The notes below the pieces were generated by a model that saw only the letters and a list, made by a program, of their open reading frames with translations, made no database searches and was not told the origin of the DNA. A stretch of 64,000 nt of DNA, taken from assembly GCF_039543385.1 (NCBI RefSeq), contig NZ_BAABJQ010000004.1, positions 444,631 to 508,630 of the forward strand, read 5' to 3'. Position numbers and translations under genes: made by a program. The DNA is from Rugosimonospora acidiphila. GTDB lineage: Bacteria; Actinomycetota; Actinomycetes; Mycobacteriales; Micromonosporaceae. Of the stretch, positions 51,501 through 58,723 are shown piece by piece. The first letter of the stretch is position 1. Each line of letters opens with the position of its first letter.

Positions 51501-51699
51501 CCAGACGTTGGAGGGCATTCGCCGCGTCGGAGGGCGGGTACTCGCCCCACACCCAGTCGACGAGGGTCGCCCTCGGCACGACCTGACCTGGTTCGCACGC
51601 GAGGGCGATCAACAACCCGCGCAGCCGGGCGCCCGGCACGTCGGCCAGGACGCCGTCGTCGGTCCGAACCTCGAGTGGCCCTAGGGTCTTGATCTGCAC
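48562..51699 (-). CDS. AfsR/SARP-type regulator: BTAD plus NB-ARC ATPase plus TPR
   Basis: 1045 residues. The N-terminus is a winged helix of the OmpR type (QIKTLGPLEVRTDDGV, ATLVDWVWGEYPPSDAANALQRLVSRLRKAL) followed by the BTAD domain to about residue 250. An NB-ARC/STAND ATPase has P-loop GPGGAGKT (about residue 283) and LLILDNCEHV. The C-terminal 400 residues are TPR-like helical repeats. Such proteins activate secondary metabolism or adjacent gene sets with ATP as a switch. GTG 51699 is the start. The DrrAB-like operon, 89 bases past its stop, is the closest candidate target. Confidence 0.9.
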   Translation of the reverse strand: MQIKTLGPLEVRTDDGVLADVPGARLRGLLIALACEPGQVVPRATLVDWVWGEYPPSDAANALQRLVSRLRKALPEGLIEGQGGGYRLAVDPDAVDAVRFERLLDQARDDQGPRRIRLLREALTLWRGAAMQDVGLQDSEAFDAAVTRLERLRLSATEDRFDAEVGLGHGAELIGELTDLVAAHPVRERLVAALMRALVAAGRDNEALLVYQRTREALADELGVDPSPELSALHVALLQGELGQREESRKTNLRAELTSFVGKDADVTAVRELIAEHRLTTLVGPGGAGKTRLATETARTLVGDLPDGAWLVELAAIGADGDVAQSTLAGLGLRDTLLGETPHADLTDRLIAAIREREALLILDNCEHVIESAAAFAHRVLGECRRLRILATSREPLGITGEALWLVEPLTVPRGDAGSGEIESSPAVRLLRDRAGAVRRDLAVDGHALSTMVRVCRALDGMPLAIELAAARLRTMSLDQLANRLDDRFRLLTSGSRTALPRHKTLRAVVDWSWELLTNAERMVLRRLSVFSGGASLEAAERVCAGDAVEREQVLELLTSLAEKSLLLAAGGSVPRYRMLGTIKEYAGHRLLEAGESDQARLAHLAYFTELTETAEPHLRRAEQLEWLATLEAEHDNIGLAMRGALAAGEALAAMRLAAGSGWYWWLAGYKTEGIELLTAAAEAQGEVPDEVRATVYALVVHFVGGGRGDQYEAAEWIHKAYQFSQRTNSRDPKLAFVAPLERLLQAPDDFMPAFELLLDNEDPWVRALARLHLGKMRIILGQGGRDADAHLETALAEFRALGERYGISLALTELADRIATRGEFAGACEHYEQAIAIVTEVGAIYDVIRMRSRQAQLYWLLGEADSSAAAIAEAQRCAEQVTWQDGLAELALARAELARWAGDAEEARQQLGVATTMLGEEAERASIRAVTHDLLGHLADDLGEARTHHAKACRAAAEAGYAPLTAQVLVGIADLALRRDQYEQAARLLAAGVGVRGLRDRSHPDVARIERAVRRHLGDARFADATREGTQTSWSRLAAVTLAP

Positions 51700-51712
51700 T
51701 CGACCGAGTTTC

Positions 51713-51956
51713 TCACAGCGGGCCGGCGGCCCGCTCCGGACCGCCGGGGCGGCGGGTCCGCCGGTGGGCCGCCGGTCCCCCAACCCCCCTGTTGGTTGAG
51801 CCACTGGATGGCGCGCGTACCCACGAGGTGAACGCCGCGACGAAGGCGGCTCGGTCGCCGGACGGCTCGCCGCGCTCGTCCACCCCACACGTCCAGCGCA
51901 GCTCGGCGAGGGCCGGCCCGTCCCGCCACGGTGGCCCGACGTACGAAGATCTCCAT
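51713..51956 (-). pseudogene. GNAT acetyltransferase remnant, frameshifted and truncated
   Basis: From ATG 51956 the frame reads EIFVRRATVA, a GNAT-like N-terminus, then breaks. In the next frame, DGPALAELRW, GEPSGDRAAFVAAFTSWVRA continues the family pattern. One extra base in a G-run (TGGCGGGAC) explains the shift. After FTSWVRA the homology stops, so at least 100 residues of the acetyl-CoA-binding region are missing. It occupies the 330-base gap between the AfsR-type gene and the SigE operon. Confidence 0.6.
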
Positions 51957-52029
51957 CCCGCCATCGCACGCCGACGACCGCCGCGGGTCAGCCTGCCGTG
52001 CCGCCCTCGACAACGCGGTACGGCATCGC

Positions 52030-53253
52030 TCAACCCAGCGAATCCGCCGGCCAGGTCCGCGGATCCGGGCTGCCGGCGTCCTGGAAGCCGTTCGCCAGGT
52101 CGAGTATGACCGCGGGGTCGTACTGCCCTTCGGCCAGCAGGTCCACGGTGTAGCCGGCGTGGTCGACATCTAGCTGAAGGACCGGGTGCTTGGCGTCGCC
52201 CTGGTACTCACGCAGCATGGCCGGGCGTCCGCCGACTTTCTGGTTCGGCTTGGTGACCGTTACCCCCCGGTCGACCTCGACGGTCACGTCACTGCCCGCC
52301 GAGGCACCGCCCGAGGCGCTGGGCGGCAGGTGCAGGCTCATCAGCCCGGTCGCCCCGCTCGTCATCACCGCCACCGCACAGGAGTCCACGCTGGCCCCGG
52401 CGGGTACCGAGGTGAGCCGGAACGGCACCACGCACCGGCTGACCCGGTCGAAGCCGACCGCGTTCGCGACCCGCAGCGCCGCGGACTCACCACCCGTAAC
52501 CTGTACCTGGGCCCAGAGGCCGGGTACCGGCTGCCAGCGCAGCTCCGCCGCCGAAATCCCCTGGCTCTGGTCCAGGCTCAGCGTGCCGGTGGTCGCGCCG
52601 ACCCTCACCGCCCGACGCCCGCCCGACGACAGCTTGTCCAGGTCCTGCGCCTGGTGGCTGACCTGCACCTTGAAACCGGGATCCCCGAAAGGGAGGGCCT
52701 TGGTGGTCTGCACGTTCAGGTCCTCCAACCCGTCCAGGGAGCGCCACTCGGCCTCCAGGAACTGGGCCGGCAGCACCGCCGGATCCACCTCGAAGTGCAG
52801 CAGCAGCGGGTCGCTGCCCACCACCGCCGGATCGGTGCGCGCGATGACCGCCCCGGCCGCGACCGGCAGGGCCGGCAGCCCGGTCAGCGTGGACAGGCCG
52901 GCGCGGGGATCGGTGGTGGAGAAGGGCGCGGTGGGCGCGGAAGGCCCAACGGTGGCGGAGGGCATGGTGGCGGAGGGCATGGCGGCGGAGGGTACGGCGG
53001 TGGCCGGGCCGCCGCCCGCGCCGGCGGTCCCCGTCGCCCGGGTCTGGTGAGTGGCCAGCGCCGGAACGGTGACCGCCGCGCCGACCAGGGCCGCGACCGT
53101 CAGCGCCCCGCCGGCGCTCAGCCCGGCGACCCGGCGGAGCCGCTGCCGGCGCCGACCGCGTTCACGCGTCACCGTCAGCAGCCGCTCGATGGGAACCTCG
53201 GGCGTCGCGCGGTCCTCCAGCGTCCGGATCAGGATTTCCTCGAGGTCGGTCAT
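52030..53253 (-). CDS. SigE-associated single-pass membrane protein
   Basis: 407 residues. A cytoplasmic N-terminus of about 42 residues (LEEILIRTLEDRATPEVPIERLL), one membrane helix (AGGALTVAALVGAAVTVPALA), a low-complexity linker with repeated MPSAT units (15-base DNA repeats) and a large extracytoplasmic domain. It overlaps the sigma factor stop by four bases. The layout suits a membrane partner or anti-sigma factor of the SigE-family sigma, but no zinc anti-sigma motif is present. Confidence 0.75.
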   Translation of the reverse strand: MTDLEEILIRTLEDRATPEVPIERLLTVTRERGRRRQRLRRVAGLSAGGALTVAALVGAAVTVPALATHQTRATGTAGAGGGPATAVPSAAMPSATMPSATVGPSAPTAPFSTTDPRAGLSTLTGLPALPVAAGAVIARTDPAVVGSDPLLLHFEVDPAVLPAQFLEAEWRSLDGLEDLNVQTTKALPFGDPGFKVQVSHQAQDLDKLSSGGRRAVRVGATTGTLSLDQSQGISAAELRWQPVPGLWAQVQVTGGESAALRVANAVGFDRVSRCVVPFRLTSVPAGASVDSCAVAVMTSGATGLMSLHLPPSASGGASAGSDVTVEVDRGVTVTKPNQKVGGRPAMLREYQGDAKHPVLQLDVDHAGYTVDLLAEGQYDPAVILDLANGFQDAGSPDPRTWPADSLG

Positions 53254-53747
53254 CGTCTGGCTCCTAGGCTGGGCGTGGTCCGCTGATCGATCCGCTCGCG
53301 CAAAGTGGCGAGAGCACGCATGACGTGGGTACGGACGGTGACCGGCGCGCAGTCCAGAATCTCGGCGATCATCGCGTCGTCAAGGTCCTCGTAGTAGCGC
53401 AGCACGACGGCGGCGCGCTGCCGCCGGGGCAGGCCGGCCAGCAGGCGCCAGATCTCGTCCCGCTCGACGATCTCGTGCTCGGCAGCGGGCACCACGCCCT
53501 CGATCGTGCCGACCCCGACGTATTCCTGGGCCGCCCGGCGGCGCTGGCGCGAGACGTTCGCGTTCACCAGCATCCGGCGCAGGTAGAGATCGGGCCGCTC
53601 GGTCCGGACGATGCGACTCCACCGCGGGTACGCCTTGGCCAGGACGTCCTGCGCCAGGTCCTCGCCCAGTTGCACGTCACCGGTGAGCAGGCGGGCCACT
53701 CGCACCAGGGCCGCGCCGCGCTGCCGGACGTACTCCTCGAAGGTCAC
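53250..53747 (-). CDS. SigE-family (ECF) RNA polymerase sigma factor
   Basis: 165 residues, region 2 (LVRVARLLTGDVQLGEDLAQDVLAKAYPRW) and region 4 (LAGLPRRQRAAVVLRYYEDLDDAMIAEILDCAPVTVRTHVMRAL), no region 3: the SigE/ECF41-less family common in actinobacteria. GTG 53747 starts the canonical TFEEYVRQRG N-terminus. A possible ECF-type promoter (CAACAG, 16 bases, CGTCAT) precedes the start and could allow autoregulation. Confidence 0.87.
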   Translation of the reverse strand: MTFEEYVRQRGAALVRVARLLTGDVQLGEDLAQDVLAKAYPRWSRIVRTERPDLYLRRMLVNANVSRQRRRAAQEYVGVGTIEGVVPAAEHEIVERDEIWRLLAGLPRRQRAAVVLRYYEDLDDAMIAEILDCAPVTVRTHVMRALATLRERIDQRTTPSLGARR

Positions 53748-53901
53748 ACCAATATGACGCGTCGCGTCGCCCCTCCTGTTGACCGGACCGGACCGCCGCC
53801 ACGGCGCTATCGGTGATCGGCCTGCGGCAGTTGACCGAGTAGGGGTTGCGTCCGGGAAAATCCCGGAGGAGCTGGGGACGCCCGGACCATAGCCTTCTGC
53901 C

Positions 53902-54384
53902 ATGATCCGTTCCCTGTTTCCGGTAACGGCCATTGCCGCTAGCGCCGCGCTCGTCCTCGCCACGGCGAGCCCGAGCCGGGCGATGTCGGGCGGCGGGCCC
54001 GTTGACGACGCGGCCACGGCCCCATGGGTGGCGACCCTCGCCGAAACGATCGATGCCCCACTGCCGCAACGGGCTGGCTGCGGCGGGGTGCTCATCACGC
54101 CGGATCGGGTGCTCACCGCGGGGCACTGCGTGGACCATCTCGACCCCAGCCAGACCGAAGTGCATGTCGACGCGCGGGTACTGTCCGGCGACCCGGGCCA
54201 GGTACGCGGCATCCGGGGCGTGGCCGCCCTGCCGGGGTACCGGTTGCTGCCGTCCCCCGTAACCGGCCGGGACTTCGTGCCGGACGCGTCCGTTGCCGGG
54301 GACGAGATAGCCTGCCAGGTGTCTGGCGGAAACTCGGCCGGCACCAGCCAGGCGACCTCCGATCCCGTCACCGTGACCGGCTGA
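53902..54384 (+). pseudogene. Trypsin-like serine protease, internally deleted
   Basis: 160 residues: signal peptide (SLFPVTAIAASAALVLATASPSRA), mature start, then GCGGVLITPDRVLTAGHC with the catalytic His75. After PGYRLLPSP the chain jumps to GDEIACQVSGGNSAGTSQATSDPVTVTG, which looks like the end of a C-terminal Ig-like module. The catalytic Asp and the GDSGG Ser are both absent. It appears to be an in-frame deletion of a secreted S1 protease of several hundred residues, probably inactive. Confidence 0.7.
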
Positions 54385-54396
54385 TTGCTAAGGTGG

Positions 54397-54412
54397 TATG
54401 ACGAATGTCATA
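54397..54412 (+). promoter_or_regulatory. ATGAC-N4-GTCAT operator upstream of TetR gene
   Basis: TATGAC-GAAT-GTCATA is a perfect 6-bp inverted repeat 16 bases before the TetR start. The same motif occurs twice upstream of the oxidoreductase gene at 56004-56017 and 56030-56043. Confidence 0.7.
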
Positions 54413-54428
54413 ACGAGTGGGAGCCGCC

Positions 54429-55055
54429 ATGTCCGGCACGGCACGGGGTCCTCGGGAACGCATGGTCTACAGCGCGGCACAGCTGGTGCGTTCGCACGGC
54501 GTCGCCGGCACCGGCGTACGGGAGGTGGTGGCGCGTGCCGAGGCTCCCCGCGGTTCCTTCCAGCACTACTTCCCCGGCGGCAAGGACCAACTGGTCGGGG
54601 AGGCGCTGGTCTGGTCCGGTGACTTCGCCGCGCACTGGGCCACCCGGTACCGGGACACCACGCGCCACCCGACGCCCGCCGGACTGTTCGCGCATCTGGT
54701 GCGGTACTGGCGGGACGACCTGACCGCGCACCGGTACGAGCGCGGGTGCCCGGTGATGGCGACGGCCGCGGACCTGGCCGGCGGTGACTCGGCCGTGAAC
54801 GAGCAGCTGCGCGCGGCCACCGAGCGGTGGGAGACCGCGGTGGCGGACGAGTTGGCGCGCATGGAGGTGCCGCGGTCACGGGCGCGGAGCCTGGCGACGC
54901 TGATGCTCAGCGCGCTGGAGGGCGCCATCATGCTGGCTCGGGTGCACCGCGACGTCGGGCGGCTCGACACGGTCGTGGCCGAGCTCTCTCCGCTACTGAG
55001 GTCGCAGGTTCCGGCGGCCAGACGCCGCCGAGCCGCAGCGGCGCCGGATCGCTAG
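54429..55055 (+). CDS. TetR family regulator (LmrA/YxaF type)
   Basis: 208 residues. HTH with RERMVYSAAQLVRSHGVAGTGVREVVARAEAPRGSFQHYFPGGKDQL; the PRGSFQHYFPGGKDQL turn is of the LmrA/YxaF branch. C-terminal domain with RGCPVMATAADLAGGD. ATG 54429 has GGGAG seven bases upstream. Its stop overlaps that of the convergent oxidoreductase gene by four bases. It probably binds the three ATGAC-N4-GTCAT sites and represses itself and the oxidoreductase. Confidence 0.87.
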   Translation: MSGTARGPRERMVYSAAQLVRSHGVAGTGVREVVARAEAPRGSFQHYFPGGKDQLVGEALVWSGDFAAHWATRYRDTTRHPTPAGLFAHLVRYWRDDLTAHRYERGCPVMATAADLAGGDSAVNEQLRAATERWETAVADELARMEVPRSRARSLATLMLSALEGAIMLARVHRDVGRLDTVVAELSPLLRSQVPAARRRRAAAAPDR

Positions 55056-55939
55056 CCGACTGCCGGCGTCCCGGCCGTGCGCCGCTCGATGGCGTGGATG
55101 ACCGCGGCCATGTCGAGGCCGCCGTGGCCCAGCGCGACGGTCTCGGTGAACAGCCCGTGGCAGACGTCCAGCAGCGGTGAGGCGACCCCCGACTCGCGAG
55201 CGGAAGCGGCGATCAGCTGGTTGTTCATCAGGACGTCGGCCGCGGCGGCCTGGGCGGCGAAGTCGAGGTCGACGAGCTTGTGCGCCTTGACCCGGGACAC
55301 GCTGCTGGCCATCGGCCCGTCGTCGAGGACGGCGGCCAGTTGCCGCGGATCCAGCCCGTGCCGGTCGGCGAAGTGGAACGCCTCGGCCAGGCCGGTGACC
55401 ATGGTGATGAGGTACAGATTGACGGCCAGCTTCAGGTGCAGCGCGCCCGGCACCGGTCCACAGTCGAACGTCCGGTGGCACATGGGCGTCAGCAGCGGCC
55501 GTACCGCGCGGGTCGCCGTGGGCTCGCCGGCCATCATCGCCACGAGCTGCCCGGCCTCGGCCGGGGTACGCGATCCGGAGACGGGCGCCTCGACGTAGTC
55601 TCCGCCGCCCGCGCGCACCTCCGCCTCAAGCGCCCGGGAGTAGCCGGGCGAAGTCGTTCCCATGTGGACGGTGATGCGCCCGGCCACCCGGTCGGCGAAG
55701 CCGGGGGTACCGCGTCCGAGCACCCGGTCGATGGCCTGCTCCCCCGCCAGCATCAGGATGACCACGCCGCACCGGGCGAACACCTCGGCCGGGCTCGACG
55801 CGACCCGCGCCCCGGCGGCGGCCACCTCCGCGGTCTTCCCGGCGGTGCGGTTCCAGACCACGAGCGGCGTCCCCGCCCGGGCCAGGTTGAGCGCCATGGG
55901 CTGCCCCATGAGCCCCAGGCCGATGAACCCGACGTCCAC
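55052..55939 (-). CDS. NAD(P)-dependent oxidoreductase, 3-hydroxyisobutyrate dehydrogenase family
   Basis: 295 residues. N-terminal Rossmann motif FIGLGLMGQPMALNLARAG, substrate loop VEAPVSGSRTPAEAGQL, catalytic Lys in HLKLAVNLYLITMV. It belongs to the beta-hydroxyacid dehydrogenase/imine reductase superfamily; the exact substrate is unknown. Two operator copies lie 65-104 bases upstream of its start, and it converges on the TetR gene. Confidence 0.88.
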   Translation of the reverse strand: MDVGFIGLGLMGQPMALNLARAGTPLVVWNRTAGKTAEVAAAGARVASSPAEVFARCGVVILMLAGEQAIDRVLGRGTPGFADRVAGRITVHMGTTSPGYSRALEAEVRAGGGDYVEAPVSGSRTPAEAGQLVAMMAGEPTATRAVRPLLTPMCHRTFDCGPVPGALHLKLAVNLYLITMVTGLAEAFHFADRHGLDPRQLAAVLDDGPMASSVSRVKAHKLVDLDFAAQAAAADVLMNNQLIAASARESGVASPLLDVCHGLFTETVALGHGGLDMAAVIHAIERRTAGTPAVG

Positions 55940-56003
55940 GCGCCCCTCCCGCCCCGGACCCAGCGCCGGAATCTCGCGAGCGGCGCGGCGCCCGCTCAGG
56001 GTA

Positions 56004-56043
56004 TGACACCCGTCATGATAGCGGCGTCATGACGAGTGTCATA
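56004..56043 (-). promoter_or_regulatory. Double ATGAC-N4-GTCAT operator of the oxidoreductase gene
   Basis: ATGACACCCGTCAT (56004-56017) and ATGACGAGTGTCAT (56030-56043) have identical arms and four-base spacers, with centres 26 bases apart. They match the site before the TetR gene (ATGACGAATGTCAT). Confidence 0.75.
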
Positions 56044-56091
56044 GTCCCGGCGAGTGCCGGGATCGCGTGACCAGCGGGAGCCGGCGCCTGC

Positions 56092-56745
56092 CTACGACTC
56101 GACCGGCGGCAACTCGTCGCGGGCCGCGGCAATCCAGACCTGGGTACCCGCCGCACCGCTCGCCTGCGCGACCACGTCGGCCTGGGCGAGCAGCGTCCGG
56201 GCGCCGGGCACGTCGCCGGACTCGGCGGCCAGTTCGGCGAGCGCGAGCAGACCGGCCGCCACCCCGGGCGCGAAGCCGATCTCCTGGCGCAGCCGGACCG
56301 ACTCGGTGAGCCGGTCCCGGGCCAGATCCCGGTCGCCGTCGGCCTGCGCCGCGAAGCCCAGGTGCCGGACCGCGTACGAGCGGGTCAGCCGGTCGTCGGC
56401 CTGCTCGGCGAGCTGGTACGAGCGCTCCAGCGCGGGCAGGGCGGTGGCGTTGTCGTCACGCACCACCTGGTGGAAGATGCCGACCCAGAACCACGACTCG
56501 GCCTCGCCACGCACGTCGCCGAGGCCGCCGTACAGCTCGGCGGCGCGCTCGAACAGCGTCAGCTCGCCCTGGTCCTCCCGCCGATTCGCGAGGAACCGCG
56601 CGTGCAGGATCCGACCGCGGGCCAGCGCGAGGTCGGCCTCGACGCCGTCGAGGTCCCGCTGTGCGGTCTCCACGGCGGTCGGATCGCCGTTGAACACCGC
56701 GCGTTCGTAGAGCATCTTCGCTCGCTCAAGCCGATCCTCATTCAT
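56092..56745 (-). CDS. TPR-like protein
   Basis: 217 residues, all-helical with TPR-like repeats (AKMLYERAVFNGD, LFERAAELYGGLGDVRGEAESWFWVG, ALERSYQLAEQADDRLTRSYAVRHLG, LLALAELAAESGDVPGARTLLAQA). Probably a scaffold or a detached sensor of an AfsR-like regulator. The start ATG 56745 fits; upstream residues do not. No enzymatic motif. Confidence 0.75.
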   Translation of the reverse strand: MNEDRLERAKMLYERAVFNGDPTAVETAQRDLDGVEADLALARGRILHARFLANRREDQGELTLFERAAELYGGLGDVRGEAESWFWVGIFHQVVRDDNATALPALERSYQLAEQADDRLTRSYAVRHLGFAAQADGDRDLARDRLTESVRLRQEIGFAPGVAAGLLALAELAAESGDVPGARTLLAQADVVAQASGAAGTQVWIAAARDELPPVES

Positions 56746-56969
56746 GACGGCCACAGTAATACGGCCGGCTCACCGTGGTGGGGCGAGAAAGTACCCCTGC
56801 CCGCCGGCGGGTAGACCGCGAGGCATCCGTCCGAGGTCGGCTGCGTCACGCTCGCGTTGAGGGCGACCGCCGTGGCGCCACTCGGTACTTTGCTCGCGAT
56901 GATGACGGCCACAATGGACGGCCGCCATCCGCCGACCAGCCGAATGATCTCCATCGAAACGTCGGCCAC
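56742..56969 (-). pseudogene. Possible remnant of a secreted repeat protein
   Basis: A 75-residue frame containing VPSGATAVALNASVTQPTSDGCLAVYPP, which is the phrasing of a repeat found in secreted actinobacterial hydrolases (NATAVALNVTVTNPTSDGYLTVYP type). The rest is unlike the family. Its stop overlaps the TPR gene start by four bases, so it could be a real short gene, but a gene fragment is more likely. Confidence 0.35.
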
Positions 56970-57027
56970 GCCGCACCTACAATGATCACTTCACGGCACC
57001 CCACTCGTCACGGCCGGCACCGGAGAA

Positions 57028-57067
57028 GTTCACCTCGCCGCCCGATGGCTTCGACAGTCTGTTCACG
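57028..57067 (+). promoter_or_regulatory. PHO-box-like repeats upstream of phosphatase
   Basis: GTTCACC at 57028-57034 and GTTCACG at 57061-57067 are 33 bases apart, three times the 11-base period of actinobacterial PhoP direct repeats. The intervening units match poorly (CTTCGAC at 57049). It is a weak candidate for phosphate control. Confidence 0.3.
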
Positions 57068-57148
57068 ACACTGCACAACTGGCAACCCTCACGGCGACGC
57101 AGCGCTGCTGGTCGTGAAACGCCGACAGAGCAAGGAGTTCAGCCTCAT

Positions 57149-58711
57149 ATGATCAGCAGGCGTTCCCTCCTCGCCGGAGGCGCTGGGCTCGGCGCCGCGG
57201 CGGCACTGGGTACCTCGCTGGGTGTCTCGTCGGCGCGCAAGAAAGCCCCCAGCGCCCCGAAGCTGTCGGACGTCTTCCAGCTGGGAGTCGCGTCCGGTGA
57301 GCCCGACCCGCAGGGCGTCGTGCTCTGGACCCGGCTGGCCATGGACCCGATCTCACCGGACGGGCTCGGCGGCATGCCGGACCAGGCGGTCACGGTCGAG
57401 TGGCAGGTGGCCAAGGACGAGAACTTCAAAAAGATCGTCAAGAAGGGCAGCGAGACCGCGAAGCGCGCGTCCGCGCACAGCGTGCATGCCGAGGTCAACG
57501 GCCTGGACTCCGGCGCCGAATACTTCTACCGCTTCAAGGCCGCCGGCGAGATCTCACCGGTCGGGCGCACGCTGACCGCCCCCGCCGCCGGCACCAAGAG
57601 CCGCGACCTGCACCTGTCGTTCACCTCGTGCGCCGATTACCAGATGGGCTGGTTCACCGCTTACCGGCGGATGGCCGAGGATCAACCGGACCTCATCGCG
57701 TTCCTCGGTGACTACATCTACGAGTACGCCGACTACAAGTACCCGGTGCGCGACCAGGCCGGCGGCGAGTGCGTCGACCTGGCCAGCTACCGGCTGCGGC
57801 ACACCCAGCACAAGGCGGACCCGGAGCTGCAGCTGGCCCACGCCATCGCGCCCTGGGTGGTCATCTGGGACGACCACGACGTCGCGAACGCCTGGGCGGG
57901 CGACGGGGCGCAGGAGACCATCCCGCCGTTCCTGCCGCGCCGGGCCGCCGCGTTCCAGGCGTACTACGAGAACATGCCGCTGCGTAAGGCACAGAAGCCG
58001 AACGGGCCGTCGGACCAGCTCTACCGCACCATCCGGTGGGGCCAGCTGGCCAACCTCCACCTGCTCGACACCCGCCAGTACCGCGACGCCATGGCCTGCC
58101 TGGACGGCGCTTCCGGCAACGTCGGGCCCGACTGCACCGACCGCCTTTCGCCGAACCGCAGCATCCTGGGTGACGACCAGGAGGCCTGGCTGGACAACAA
58201 TCTCAAGAAGTCCCGGGCCGTCTGGGACGTGCTGACCCAGCAGGTCTTCTTCATGCAGATGGACTGGGTCAACGGTCCGGACGTGGGCTACTCCAACGAG
58301 GGTTGGGACGGCTACGTGGAAAGCCGCAACCGGCTGACCGCGCTCATCGATGACTACCAGCGCAACGCCGTGGTGCTCACCGGCGACGTGCACTCGCACT
58401 GGGCCGGCGAGGTCAAGCGCGACTACCAGGACCCGGAGTCGAAGTCGGTGGCCGTCGAACTGGTCACCACCTCGGTGACCTCCGAGGGCAACGGCGTGGA
58501 CACCGAGCCCAACACCGCGACGTTGCTGGCCGAGAACCCGCACGTCAAGTTCTTCAACGGCCGGCGCGGGTACGTCCGCACCGTCATCTCGAAGGACGCG
58601 ATGAACGTGGACTTCCGGTCGCTGCCGCTGGTCACCCAGCCGTACGCGCTGCCCTACACCTCCGGCTCCTTCGTCATCGAGCCCGGCAACCCGACCCTCA
58701 ACAAAGCCTGA
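57149..58711 (+). CDS. phoD: Alkaline phosphatase D (PhoD), Tat-exported
   Basis: 520 residues. The Tat signal is ISRRSLLAGGAGLGAAAALG. The PhoD N-domain (FQLGVASGEPDPQGVVLWTRL) is followed by the metallophosphatase core: TSCADYQ, IAFLGDYIYEYADY, IWDDHDVANAWAGDGA, LTGDVHSHWAGE, which hold the Fe/Ca ligands. It releases phosphate from mono- and diesters outside the cell. Upstream of a secreted alpha-galactosidase with a 12-base gap, so the two are an operon. Confidence 0.93.
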   Translation: MISRRSLLAGGAGLGAAAALGTSLGVSSARKKAPSAPKLSDVFQLGVASGEPDPQGVVLWTRLAMDPISPDGLGGMPDQAVTVEWQVAKDENFKKIVKKGSETAKRASAHSVHAEVNGLDSGAEYFYRFKAAGEISPVGRTLTAPAAGTKSRDLHLSFTSCADYQMGWFTAYRRMAEDQPDLIAFLGDYIYEYADYKYPVRDQAGGECVDLASYRLRHTQHKADPELQLAHAIAPWVVIWDDHDVANAWAGDGAQETIPPFLPRRAAAFQAYYENMPLRKAQKPNGPSDQLYRTIRWGQLANLHLLDTRQYRDAMACLDGASGNVGPDCTDRLSPNRSILGDDQEAWLDNNLKKSRAVWDVLTQQVFFMQMDWVNGPDVGYSNEGWDGYVESRNRLTALIDDYQRNAVVLTGDVHSHWAGEVKRDYQDPESKSVAVELVTTSVTSEGNGVDTEPNTATLLAENPHVKFFNGRRGYVRTVISKDAMNVDFRSLPLVTQPYALPYTSGSFVIEPGNPTLNKA

Positions 58712-58723
58712 CGGGGACCCATC

